A stretch of 64,000 nt of DNA from JAGBWK01 sp964462445. Its GTDB lineage: Bacteria; Bacteroidota; Bacteroidia; Bacteroidales; Muribaculaceae. The notes below the pieces were generated by a model. It searched no databases. It saw only the letters and a list, made by a program, of their open reading frames with translations, and was not told the DNA's origin. The DNA lies in NCBI GenBank assembly GCA_964462445.1, contig CAYWXG010000003.1:14653-78652 (forward strand), in the 5' to 3' direction. This document shows positions 43,677-52,232 of the stretch, in pieces. Every line of letters begins with the position of its first letter. Within the stretch, counting starts at the first letter, position 1. A program made the position numbers and the translations under genes.

Positions 43677-45245
43677 ATGATGTTTAAGGCTTATAGTAGA
43701 AATAGTTGTCTTCTGACATCGCGATTCATTAAGTCGTTACTTATGTTGTTCATCAGCATTTGCTCCAATCAATTTGTATTGGCAGGAGAATCGATTAATT
43801 ATGAATCTGAAGCCATTTTCAATGTAGGGAAGGGAGATTTTGCCCCTTATTATATAGCATCAAATAGGCATGGAATTTTAACTCAATCTTCAAATGCTTT
43901 GCTACGAATTGAAGCGAATAAATCTCTTGACCTATCGCAACGTTTTAGCTATGCATTTGGTGCGGAGGTGATTGGCGGTTATGCTGATAAAACCGAATAT
44001 TCTCGTTATGACGCATCGTCAGCTTCTTTCTACAAGCATAGCGAGGCGCCGGCGTCGATATGGATTCAGCAACTTTATGGTGAGCTTAAATATCGTGGCG
44101 TATTTTTAACAGTAGGGTTGAAAGAACATCAATCAGCCTTGCTCAACTTTAATTTGTCATCGGGCGATATTGTTGAGAGTGGGAATGCACGTCCAATACC
44201 GGAAGTGCGTTTCGGTTTTGTTGATTTTCAAGATATTCCTTTTACCAATGGCTGGCTCCAAATTCAAGGTGAGATAAGCTACGGAAAATTTACCGACAAC
44301 GATTGGTTGGAAAATCATTATAATTATTACGATTGGCATATTGCTCTTGGATCATATTACCATTACAAACGTTGCTATTTTCGCACTAATCCGGATAAAC
44401 CTCTTTCGGTTACATTTGGAATGCAGACAGCAGGGCAATTTGGTGGTACGTCTCATGTATATGCTAACGGCATTGAAACTAAACAATATAAAGGAAGAGC
44501 ATCGATAGAGGATTTTTTTAAAATGTTTTTCCCTACTCAACAATCGGGAAGTGCATTTTTTGAAGGTAATACGCTCGGGTCTTGGGATGTAGTTGCTCGT
44601 TATCGTCTAAATAATGGTGCTCAACTTAAAGCCTACGTTCAAAAGCCGTGGGAGGATGGATCCGGAATTGGGTGGATGAATGGATTTGATGGCTTGTGGG
44701 GAATCGAGTATGTTGCCAAAAATACTAATTCTATTGTCAATGGTGCAGTAGCTGAATATATAGATTTTACAAATCAATCAGGCCCTATTCATTGGTCACC
44801 TAATGATAGTCCCGGTACATCTATTACAACAAATGCCACGGGAGCTGATGCCTATTATAATAATTTTCAATACAATTCCTATATGAATTACGGAATGTCG
44901 ATAGGCACTCCATTCCTCCCTTCTCCAATTTACAATAAAGATGGCTACCTCGCATTTATTGATACTCGAGTACGTGGCTTTCACTTAGGAATTACCGGAA
45001 AAATTGGAGCTGTTGATTATCGATTACTTGGGGGGTATCGTAAAGGTTGGGGTGATGGTAAAGCTCCGACGTCATCCTCTCGTCATAACACATCAATGAT
45101 GGCAGAAGGAATATATTCTTTGCCAAGCCTTCCTGCATTACAAATTAAAGCACAAATAGCATTTGATAAAGGCAATATGTTTGGTGATAATTTTGGCGCA
45201 AATATATCAATTGCCTATCATGGTTCTTTTAATATTGATTTATAA
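43677..45245 (+). CDS. Wzi-like capsule assembly outer-membrane protein
   Basis: A 522-residue exported protein with a signal peptide (about 15-37, ending VLAGES) and alternating polar/aromatic strands over the whole length, typical of an outer-membrane barrel. GKGDFAPYYIASNRHGIL, the ELKYRGVFLTVGLKEH strand pair, and repeated RYRL and GGYRKGWGD strands match the Bacteroidota capsule assembly Wzi family. Wzi in E. coli helps anchor capsular polysaccharide. It begins 48 bp after glsB and its stop overlaps the next start as TAATG. Confidence 0.85.
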   Translation: MMFKAYSRNSCLLTSRFIKSLLMLFISICSNQFVLAGESINYESEAIFNVGKGDFAPYYIASNRHGILTQSSNALLRIEANKSLDLSQRFSYAFGAEVIGGYADKTEYSRYDASSASFYKHSEAPASIWIQQLYGELKYRGVFLTVGLKEHQSALLNFNLSSGDIVESGNARPIPEVRFGFVDFQDIPFTNGWLQIQGEISYGKFTDNDWLENHYNYYDWHIALGSYYHYKRCYFRTNPDKPLSVTFGMQTAGQFGGTSHVYANGIETKQYKGRASIEDFFKMFFPTQQSGSAFFEGNTLGSWDVVARYRLNNGAQLKAYVQKPWEDGSGIGWMNGFDGLWGIEYVAKNTNSIVNGAVAEYIDFTNQSGPIHWSPNDSPGTSITTNATGADAYYNNFQYNSYMNYGMSIGTPFLPSPIYNKDGYLAFIDTRVRGFHLGITGKIGAVDYRLLGGYRKGWGDGKAPTSSSRHNTSMMAEGIYSLPSLPALQIKAQIAFDKGNMFGDNFGANISIAYHGSFNIDL

Positions 45246-45709
45246 TGAAATATACTTCATATCTCATATGTATTATCGTAGCAATAATCGTTGGATTATT
45301 GCCAGCTTCTTGTACCCGGAATAATGGAGATATCGGAGAGTGGTTTGGCGAGTGGAAACTTTGTTCAATTGAAATTAATAATGAACTTGATAGCAATTAC
45401 AACAATGATGTGCTTTGGAAATTTCAAAATAACATTATTGAAATGGTAGTTGTTAACACGGTCGGACATTCTCATTCGGAGCATTATGGCACATGGATTT
45501 CTGATGACAGCACGATTACACTTAACTTTACCCATTCTGACGACTTAAATTCGGCAGGAAACGGCAAATATTCTCCACCGCAACAAACACATCTTCCGGC
45601 GGCTATTATTGACCTTAAAATTTTGAAATTATCATCATCAGAAATAATTTTGCAATATGAGCCCTCGGCAGATAGCAACATAATATATACACTAAGGAAA
45701 CGAGGTTAA
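45245..45709 (+). CDS. Small lipoprotein, lipocalin-like domain
   Basis: A 154-residue lipoprotein with a signal ending LLPASC (Cys23 as the lipidated residue). The mature part opens with GEWFGEWKLCSIEINNE and continues as short beta strands, similar to lipocalin-like domains of Bacteroidota lipoproteins. The start ATG overlaps the Wzi stop by one base, so it is coupled to the outer-membrane protein. No enzymatic motif is seen. Confidence 0.75.
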   Translation: MKYTSYLICIIVAIIVGLLPASCTRNNGDIGEWFGEWKLCSIEINNELDSNYNNDVLWKFQNNIIEMVVVNTVGHSHSEHYGTWISDDSTITLNFTHSDDLNSAGNGKYSPPQQTHLPAAIIDLKILKLSSSEIILQYEPSADSNIIYTLRKRG

Positions 45710-45739
45710 ACTACAATAGATTAAAGAAAAAATAAAATA

Positions 45740-46732
45740 ATGTCAACGTTATCGCAAAAGAAAGTCCTGGTTACCGGAGCTGATGGATTTATCGGTTCTC
45801 ATCTCACACAAGCATTATTAGCTCAAGGATGTAGAGTACGTGCACTTTGTATCTACAACTCCTTTAATTCATGGGGTTGGCTTGACGATGTGCGTCATCC
45901 TAATCTCGAAATTGTTACCGGAGATGTGCGTGATGCGGCCTTCTGTCGTTTGATTACTCGCGATATTGATACTGTGTTTCATTTGGCGGCTTTAATTGCG
46001 ATTCCATATAGTTACATCGCTCCGCAAAGTTATGTTGATACAAACATCTCCGGTACACTTAATATATGTCAAGGAGCAATGGACAATGGGTGTCGTCGTG
46101 TTATTATAACTTCTACATCGGAAGTATATGGCACCGCGCAATACGTTCCGATTGATGAGAAGCATCCTCGGCAGCCACAATCGCCATATTCGGCAACAAA
46201 GATTGGTGCTGATGCAATAGCTTTAAGTTTTTATAATGCTTTTGAACTTCCGGTTGTGATTGCCCGACCATTTAATACATATGGGCCCCGTCAGAGTGCA
46301 AGAGCTATCATTCCAACAATTATATCTCAAATCGCTGATGGAAAACGTGAAATAATGGTTGGGGATTTGCGCCCAACTCGTGATTTCAATTTCGTAGAAG
46401 ATACGTGTAACGGATTTATTGAACTCGCGAAAACTGAAGGTATCGAAGGTGAGGATTTCAATATTGCCACAGGCACTGAGATATCGATGGGCGATACTCT
46501 CAATTTGATAGCTAAATTGATGAATGCAGATGTGACATTTACTGTAGATGAAGCGCGTTTGCGACCCTCTAACTCCGAGGTGTTCCGCCTTTGTGGCGAC
46601 AATACTAAAATCACCGCTGCAACATCGTGGCGCTCCAAAATCTCTATCGAAGAAGGTCTGCGTCGAACTATTGATTGGTTCACAGATAGTCGCAATCTCG
46701 CTAAATATAAAACTGACATTTACAACCGATAA
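45740..46732 (+). CDS. LegB-like UDP-GlcNAc 4,6-dehydratase
   Basis: A 330-residue extended SDR. VTGADGFIGSHL (11-22) binds NAD, SSer/Thr catalysis sits in ITSTSEVYG, and Tyr150-xxx-Lys154 (YSATK) is intact. The segment YNSFNSWGWLDD (39-50) is characteristic of LegB and its relatives, which make UDP-4-keto-6-deoxy-N-acetylglucosamine, the first step to legionaminic acid or bacillosamine-type sugars. It is followed 2 bp later by an ATP-grasp gene and then a NeuB-type synthase. No aminotransferase (LegC) is seen in this window. Confidence 0.85.
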   Translation: MSTLSQKKVLVTGADGFIGSHLTQALLAQGCRVRALCIYNSFNSWGWLDDVRHPNLEIVTGDVRDAAFCRLITRDIDTVFHLAALIAIPYSYIAPQSYVDTNISGTLNICQGAMDNGCRRVIITSTSEVYGTAQYVPIDEKHPRQPQSPYSATKIGADAIALSFYNAFELPVVIARPFNTYGPRQSARAIIPTIISQIADGKREIMVGDLRPTRDFNFVEDTCNGFIELAKTEGIEGEDFNIATGTEISMGDTLNLIAKLMNADVTFTVDEARLRPSNSEVFRLCGDNTKITAATSWRSKISIEEGLRRTIDWFTDSRNLAKYKTDIYNR

Positions 46733-46734
46733 TT

Positions 46735-47715
46735 ATGGTTCCACAACTTCGCCCCCTTAATGTGTTGATGCTCGGAGGAGCTAAACGTGTCAGTCTGGCT
46801 AAACACTTTATTGCCACGGCAGCTAAAATGGGGTTTGATGCACGGTTATATAGTCTTGAGTTGAGCAAGAATGTGCCAATCGCTTCGGTAGCTGAAGTGG
46901 TTATTGGTGGCAAATGGAATGACCCTGATTTGATGAGTCAACTCAGCGAGATATGTGCTGAGAAGAAGATTGATATTATACTTCCCTTTGTTGATGGTGC
47001 AGTTGAAATTGCAGCCTCATTTTGTCAAATTAATGACAATGTATGGTCCCCGGTTTCTGCGCCTGAAGTATGCCGGGCAATGTTTGATAAAAAAATGGCC
47101 GATAATGTTTTGCGTGAAAATAATATACCATTGCCTCGTGTAGTCGATACCGTTCAACCTCAATTTTTCCCTATTATAGCCAAACCTCGTACCGGCTCGG
47201 CATCAAAAGGTATTCTTGTTGTCAATGATATTGAGCAATGGCGCGACAGGAATTTGAATGTCGGAAAATATATTGTGCAAGAATATATTGCTAATCGTAG
47301 AGAGTACACTCTTGATTGTTATATCGACCGTAAAGGCAATATCTCAGCAATATCCCCTCGTTTACGTATTGAAGTGGCAGGTGGGGAAGTGGTTAGATCT
47401 TTGACCGTAGATCTACCGGCGGGAATTGAAATAGCACGTGCTGCTATTGATGTCACAGGACTGCGTGGTGCTGTGACTGTGCAGTTGATTGAGAATGTTG
47501 ATACAGGGGAGCTCATGCTGATGGAAATAAATCCTCGTTTAGGTGGTGGTGTTGTATGTTCGCTATATGCCGATGCCAATATTCTGGAAATGATAATTAA
47601 TGATTGGCAAGGTAGAGAGGTAAAATATAAAAAGTCGAAAGCCGGGATTGAAATGACTCGTTTTATGCAGGAAATAGTATTCGATTCCGATAATAATATT
47701 ATCAGTTTAAGCTAA
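46735..47715 (+). CDS. ATP-grasp ligase of a sugar gene cluster
   Basis: A 326-residue ATP-grasp protein. The N-terminal pre-ATP-grasp part (1-110) begins NVLMLGGAKRVSLAKHF; the ATP-grasp domain (about 112-290) has the IIAKPRTGSASKGI glycine loop, the YIVQEYIANRREYTLDCYI strand pair and metal ligands in LMLMEINPRLGGG. It resembles the carbamoyl-phosphate synthase large-subunit type of carboxylate-amine ligases. The natural substrate is unknown; its position between LegB-like and NeuB-like genes suggests ligation onto a sugar or its precursor. Confidence 0.85.
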   Translation: MVPQLRPLNVLMLGGAKRVSLAKHFIATAAKMGFDARLYSLELSKNVPIASVAEVVIGGKWNDPDLMSQLSEICAEKKIDIILPFVDGAVEIAASFCQINDNVWSPVSAPEVCRAMFDKKMADNVLRENNIPLPRVVDTVQPQFFPIIAKPRTGSASKGILVVNDIEQWRDRNLNVGKYIVQEYIANRREYTLDCYIDRKGNISAISPRLRIEVAGGEVVRSLTVDLPAGIEIARAAIDVTGLRGAVTVQLIENVDTGELMLMEINPRLGGGVVCSLYADANILEMIINDWQGREVKYKKSKAGIEMTRFMQEIVFDSDNNIISLS

Positions 47716-47726
47716 TTAATAAGGAT

Positions 47727-48743
47727 ATGTCAATAAATTTGAACCGAACTCTTATAATAGCTGAAGCCGGTGTAAACCACAATGGTTCGTTTGATTTAGC
47801 AGTGCAGATGATTGATGTTGCGGCGCGTGCAGGAGCTGATTATGTCAAGTTCCAAACGGCTATCCCCGAAGAGGTCATTTCTTGTTATGCACCTAAAGCG
47901 GAGTATCAAAAGGAGACGACCGGTAGCGCTGAAAGTCAACTTGAGATGTGTCGTCGCATCCATTTGCCTTTAAGCGATTATGCTCGTCTTGAAAAAATTT
48001 GTAAGGAAAAAGGTATAGGATTCATGAGCACTCCTTTCGATTTACCTTCTGTTGATTGTTTGGCTCAACTTGATATGGATTATTGGAAAATACCTTCCGG
48101 AGAAATCACCAATCTTCCTTATCTGCGTAAGATCGCGTCTCCCGGACGTAAGATAATTCTTTCAACCGGAATGTCACAACTCGATGAGGTTGCTACAGCG
48201 GTTGAAATATTATGCACAGGAGGCGTTTCCCGTGATGATATTGCCTTGCTTCATTGTACTACTCAATATCCCACTCCCTACGATGCGGTCAATTTAAGAG
48301 CAATGAAGGCATTGCGAAGCCTTAATGTCGGTGCTGTCGGGTACAGTGACCATACTTTGGGTATTGAAGTGCCGGTTGCTGCTGTGGCAATGGGTGCACA
48401 AATAATTGAGAAGCATTTCACACTTGATACTACAATGGAAGGTCCCGACCATCGAGCTTCACTCGACCCGGAGGCGCTCTCTAAAATGGTTACCGCAATT
48501 CGTCATATTGAAGATGCTCTTGGGTCTTCAGTCAAAGATGTAGCAGATGCCGAACGAGGAAATATTCTGATTGCTCGTAAAAGCATTGTCGCTCGTCGCG
48601 CTATAGTTGCGGGAGAGTTGTTTACTGAAGAAAATTTAACAGTGAAGCGTCCGGCCGACGGGCTTTCTCCGATGTTGTGGGATAGTGTAATAGGCAAAAC
48701 AGCATCTCATGATTTCCTCCCCGATCAACCGATAGAGTTGTAG
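47727..48743 (+). CDS. neuB: NeuB-type nonulosonic acid synthase
   Basis: A 338-residue synthase that condenses phosphoenolpyruvate with a six-carbon amino sugar to form a nine-carbon nonulosonic acid (sialic, legionaminic or similar). IIAEAGVNHNGSFDLA opens the TIM barrel, KFQTAIPEEVISCYAPKAEY supplies substrate residues and GYSDHTLGIEVPVAAV follows. Residues about 280-338 form the C-terminal antifreeze-like SAF domain (RRAIVAGELFTEENLTVKRP). RBS AAGGA precedes the ATG. With the LegB-like neighbour the product is more likely legionaminate-like than plain sialic acid; this is inference. Confidence 0.9.
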   Translation: MSINLNRTLIIAEAGVNHNGSFDLAVQMIDVAARAGADYVKFQTAIPEEVISCYAPKAEYQKETTGSAESQLEMCRRIHLPLSDYARLEKICKEKGIGFMSTPFDLPSVDCLAQLDMDYWKIPSGEITNLPYLRKIASPGRKIILSTGMSQLDEVATAVEILCTGGVSRDDIALLHCTTQYPTPYDAVNLRAMKALRSLNVGAVGYSDHTLGIEVPVAAVAMGAQIIEKHFTLDTTMEGPDHRASLDPEALSKMVTAIRHIEDALGSSVKDVADAERGNILIARKSIVARRAIVAGELFTEENLTVKRPADGLSPMLWDSVIGKTASHDFLPDQPIEL

Positions 48744-48801
48744 GCAATAAGCGGCACTCTTGATAATAATTAATCGACTTTTTCATCGTTTAACATTATA
48801 A

Positions 48802-48834
48802 GTGGCAAAAAGGAGAACTTTTGTCACTTTTTGC
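48802..48834 (+). terminator. Terminator after neuB
   Basis: AAGTGGCAAAA (48802-48812) pairs with TTTTGTCACTT (48821-48831), with one G-T pair, followed by more T residues. It is 58 bp past the neuB stop. Confidence 0.6.
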
Positions 48835-48869
48835 CTATACAGACTCTTTATAGAGTGATGAAAATGTTG

Positions 48870-48877
48870 TAACTTTG
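48870..48877 (+). promoter_or_regulatory. Promoter -7 element directly before dusB
   Basis: TAACTTTG matches TAnnTTTG exactly and ends 7 bp before the dusB ATG. If used, the transcript would be leaderless or nearly so. No -33 TTTG at 19-21 bp is seen. Confidence 0.5.
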
Positions 48878-48884
48878 CGAAAAT

Positions 48885-49877
48885 ATGAAAATTGGTAAAA
48901 TAGAATTGGGCGAAAGGCCGGTGTTGCTTGCACCGATGGAGGACGTTACTGATACCTCTTTTCGTACGATATGCCGAGAACTTGGTGCTGATATGGTTTA
49001 TACTGAATTTGTATCGGCTGAGGCATTGGTGCGTAATATATCTGCAACTACGCGTAAATTAGAAATAGCTTCGACCGAGCGACCTGCAGTTATTCAAATT
49101 TATGGGAGAGAGGTTGCTCCTATGGTTGAGGCTGCTCTCATTGCGCGACAGGCTAATCCTGAAATTATTGACATTAATTTTGGGTGCCCGGTAAAGAAAG
49201 TCGCAGGAAAAGGTGCTGGAGCAGGTATGCTTCGCGATATCCCCAAGATGCTTGAAATAACACGTGCTGTTGTTGATGCGATTGATATTCCGGTGACGGT
49301 GAAAACTCGCCTCGGTTGGGACCATAATTCGCGTATTATCGTCGACCTTGCTGAGCAGTTGCAAGATTGTGGAATTCAGGCGTTGACTGTTCACGGCCGT
49401 ACTCGTTCGCAATTATATTCCGGCACGGCTGATTGGGATATGATTGCAGCAGTTAAGGCCAATCCAAGATTGAAAATTCCTGTGATTGGCAACGGAGATA
49501 TTACGACTCCGGAATTAGCTCATCAAGCTTTCGAACGCTCAGGGGTCGATGCTATTATGATTGGACGTGCTTCTATTGGTGCTCCATGGGTGTTTCATGA
49601 TGTGAAAGAATATCTTGAAAAAGGGGAGTATCAACCACTTTCGCTCGAAAGAAAATTTGAGATTATTCGCCGTCAAATCAATGAAAGTATCGCTCGTATT
49701 GACTCCTATAGAGGTATACTTCACATACGTCGACATTTGGCTGCGACTCCATTGTTTAAAGGAATTCCGAATTTCCGCGAAACTCGTATCGCCATGTTGC
49801 GCGCTGAAACACCGGAAGAATTGATGAATATTATAGACAAAACATACATATTGCTTTCTGCTAACTCAAACTCTTGA
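48885..49877 (+). CDS. dusB: DusB-type tRNA-dihydrouridine synthase
   Basis: A 330-residue flavoenzyme that reduces uridine to dihydrouridine in tRNA D-loops. APMEDVTDTSFR (16-27) opens the FMN barrel, the catalytic Cys101 lies in INFGCPVKKVAGKGAGAGML, and TVHGRTRSQLYSGTADWD matches the later family block. The C-terminal helical tRNA-binding domain (about 250-330) is present. An immediate upstream promoter element and a terminator before it separate it from the sugar cluster. Confidence 0.95.
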   Translation: MKIGKIELGERPVLLAPMEDVTDTSFRTICRELGADMVYTEFVSAEALVRNISATTRKLEIASTERPAVIQIYGREVAPMVEAALIARQANPEIIDINFGCPVKKVAGKGAGAGMLRDIPKMLEITRAVVDAIDIPVTVKTRLGWDHNSRIIVDLAEQLQDCGIQALTVHGRTRSQLYSGTADWDMIAAVKANPRLKIPVIGNGDITTPELAHQAFERSGVDAIMIGRASIGAPWVFHDVKEYLEKGEYQPLSLERKFEIIRRQINESIARIDSYRGILHIRRHLAATPLFKGIPNFRETRIAMLRAETPEELMNIIDKTYILLSANSNS

Positions 49878-49879
49878 AG

Positions 49880-50587
49880 ATGAAAAAAATATTCGCAATA
49901 TTTATAGTATTGATAGCCTCAGTAACATGTGTTGGTCAGACGACGACTCAACATTATGAGCTTAAAGTCAATGATTTCACAGAACTTCGAGTTGATAATC
50001 ATATCCCCGTTGATTATTATTGCAATCCCGATTCTGCCGGGTATGCGGTTTTTGATGCTGCTGATAATCAAGCCGGTTGGATTTTATTCGACAATAATGG
50101 CCGAGGAAAATTATCAATACAAACAGATACTGACTATCCGAAAGGCGAGAGTATCCCGCACATAAAGGTATATTCAACTAATCTGGAAAAAGTTGTCAAT
50201 AGTGGAGATTCTTTAGTTAGAGTTTATGATTTACCATCGATGACCGGTAAATTTAAAGCTGTCTTGATTGGTAATGGACGATTATCGGTGCTCGGAGTAG
50301 AGGCGCCTAAGGTTGATGCCTCAATTCATTCCGGTAATGGGCAACTCACTATTGAGGGGCGGTGCACAGAAGCAAAACTTCATTTAGTTGGAACTGGAAC
50401 AATCCTTGCCGACCGTCTTGAAGCTGTTAAAGTAAAGGCGACCATTGTAGGAACAGGACACATTGGTTGTTCCCCATCTGAAGCTCTTACTGTGATGGGC
50501 GCAGGTTCTGGATGTGTGTACTATAAACAATTTCCCCCCACGCTTAAAAGCCGAGGTGTTGGCATTAAGCATTCTCTAATGGAGTAA
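49880..50587 (+). CDS. DUF2807 (head GIN-like) secreted protein
   Basis: A 235-residue exported protein with a signal peptide ending TCVGQ. The rest is a right-handed beta-helix-like repeat region: NDFTELRVDNHIPVDY, then short repeats such as GNGRLSVLGVEAPKV, GNGQLTIEGRCTEA, and GTGHIGCSP, characteristic of DUF2807. These are surface or periplasmic proteins of unknown role in Bacteroidota. The ATG at 49880 is used; a TTG two codons upstream overlaps the dusB stop. Probably co-transcribed with dusB. Confidence 0.85.
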   Translation: MKKIFAIFIVLIASVTCVGQTTTQHYELKVNDFTELRVDNHIPVDYYCNPDSAGYAVFDAADNQAGWILFDNNGRGKLSIQTDTDYPKGESIPHIKVYSTNLEKVVNSGDSLVRVYDLPSMTGKFKAVLIGNGRLSVLGVEAPKVDASIHSGNGQLTIEGRCTEAKLHLVGTGTILADRLEAVKVKATIVGTGHIGCSPSEALTVMGAGSGCVYYKQFPPTLKSRGVGIKHSLME

Positions 50588-50642
50588 GTTGTGTAACATT
50601 ATTCTTACGATTTTTAATTTTTAATTGCAACTATAAATCGCT

Positions 50643-52124
50643 TTGCAACCATCTCTTAAACATCTGACCGCACGGTCAATTAAATGGAATATTGTCGACA
50701 GGGTATCATCGCAGTTGCTCTATGCTGTGACAGGGATAATATTGGCAAGAGAATTGCCACGCGAAGCTTTCGGATTGATTGGGGCATTGACTATCTTTCA
50801 GTCATATGCGTTGATGATGGTTGATAGCGGTTTTTCGTATGCACTGATACAGCGCAAACGCCCCACGGACACCGATTATAGCTCTATATTCTGGTTTAAT
50901 CTGTTGATTGCCGGAATATTATATGCGATTTTATGGTTCTGCGCACCCTTTATTGCCGATATTTTCCAAGGAGATGAACGTCTTATCCCATTAAGCCGTG
51001 TTATGTTCTTGTCGTTTATAATTAATGCAACGGCTATAGTGCAGACCAACCGCTTGACAAAGCAAATGAACTTCCGTCCAATTGCCATTACCAATGTCTT
51101 GGGGCTTATTGTCGGTGGAGTAGTGGGTGTATGGTTGGCTATGACCGGACATGGTGCTTGGGCAATTGTGTGGCAAACGATTGCATTGCAAGGTGTCAAA
51201 AGTTTGGCTTTGTGGATATATTGTCGATGGTGGCCTCAGATGTCAATGTCGTGGCAAGCTTTGCGCTCCTTTTTCAAGATTGGTGGCAATATGATGATGA
51301 CGACTTTCTTGTATGTCACCTTCCAAAATATTTACTCATTTTTTATCGGCAATAAAGTTGGTATGGTGCCATTAGGCTATTATACACAAGCCGATAAATG
51401 GAGTAAACTCGGCGTGTCATCAATTACTCAAGTGCTGACCTCTTCATTTTTGCCCGCGTTGTCGGAGGTTCAAGACGATGAAGAACGTTATCGACGGGTA
51501 GTTTCAAAAATGAATCGCTTTACTGCCTACATGCTATTTCCATGCATGATATTCTTGATTGTAATTGCAACCCCCATGTTTCATGTCCTATTTGGGACTA
51601 AGTGGGACGCCTCAATAATCCTGTTCCAATTATTGTTGGTGCGTGGTATTTTCACTGTAATCAGCACGTTGTATAATAACTACATACTGTCGTTGGGTAA
51701 ATCCCGTGCGATATTTTGGTTGGAAGTGTTGCGTGATTCAGCCGCTTTGATAGGTATCATTGTTGCATTGCCCTATATCTCACTATCCACCTATGATAAT
51801 GCTGTCTACGGGCTGACAATATTACTATTAGGACAAGTTGCCGCTTCTGCCATAACGTGGATTGCTACACTCATAGTTACGGCTAAGATAACTAAAATTA
51901 GCGCGTGGAGCTACAGCCGCGACTTGTTGCCATATCTTTTATCATCATTAATTATCGGTGGAGCAATAAGTTTGCTTGCCTCCACATCATTGTCCGACTT
52001 GGCATTGCTAATTATTCAGGGGGTTGCCGCGTTGTCCTTTTATCTTGGAGTCAACACACTCTTTCCTTCTAAAATTCAACGCGATGTCTTCGGCTATATC
52101 ACCGGTCGCCACCGCACCCTCTAA
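50643..52124 (+). CDS. Polysaccharide flippase (MOP/Wzx-type), TTG start
   Basis: A 493-residue membrane protein with about 12-14 helices and the MOP superfamily layout of oligosaccharide exporters (lipopolysaccharide biosynthesis protein type): SIKWNIVDRVSSQLLYAVTG, ARELPREAFGLIGALTIFQ, and the second-half QNIYSFFIGNKVGMVPLGYY. It would move lipid-linked sugar units across the inner membrane. No ATG fits: an in-frame TAA lies at 50634-50636 and the first internal Met is far downstream, so TTG at 50643 is the only reasonable start. It stands 55 bp after the DUF2807 gene. Confidence 0.85.
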   Translation: MQPSLKHLTARSIKWNIVDRVSSQLLYAVTGIILARELPREAFGLIGALTIFQSYALMMVDSGFSYALIQRKRPTDTDYSSIFWFNLLIAGILYAILWFCAPFIADIFQGDERLIPLSRVMFLSFIINATAIVQTNRLTKQMNFRPIAITNVLGLIVGGVVGVWLAMTGHGAWAIVWQTIALQGVKSLALWIYCRWWPQMSMSWQALRSFFKIGGNMMMTTFLYVTFQNIYSFFIGNKVGMVPLGYYTQADKWSKLGVSSITQVLTSSFLPALSEVQDDEERYRRVVSKMNRFTAYMLFPCMIFLIVIATPMFHVLFGTKWDASIILFQLLLVRGIFTVISTLYNNYILSLGKSRAIFWLEVLRDSAALIGIIVALPYISLSTYDNAVYGLTILLLGQVAASAITWIATLIVTAKITKISAWSYSRDLLPYLLSSLIIGGAISLLASTSLSDLALLIIQGVAALSFYLGVNTLFPSKIQRDVFGYITGRHRTL

Positions 52125-52179
52125 TGCTTAATATCTAAGCAATATTTATATTTAAACCTTTTCCCTGAAACAGCTATAT

Positions 52180-52212
52180 AAAATATTAAAGGGACTCATT
52201 TCTGAGCCCCTT
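52180..52212 (-). terminator. Shared terminator between flippase and zinc-ribbon gene
   Basis: AAGGGACTCA (52189-52198) pairs with TGAGCCCCTT (52203-52212) with one mismatch. On the minus strand the stem is followed by TTTAATATTTT, so it mainly serves the minus-strand operon; it lies between convergent genes. Confidence 0.6.
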
Positions 52213-52232
52213 CATTGCAGTTATATTCGTTG

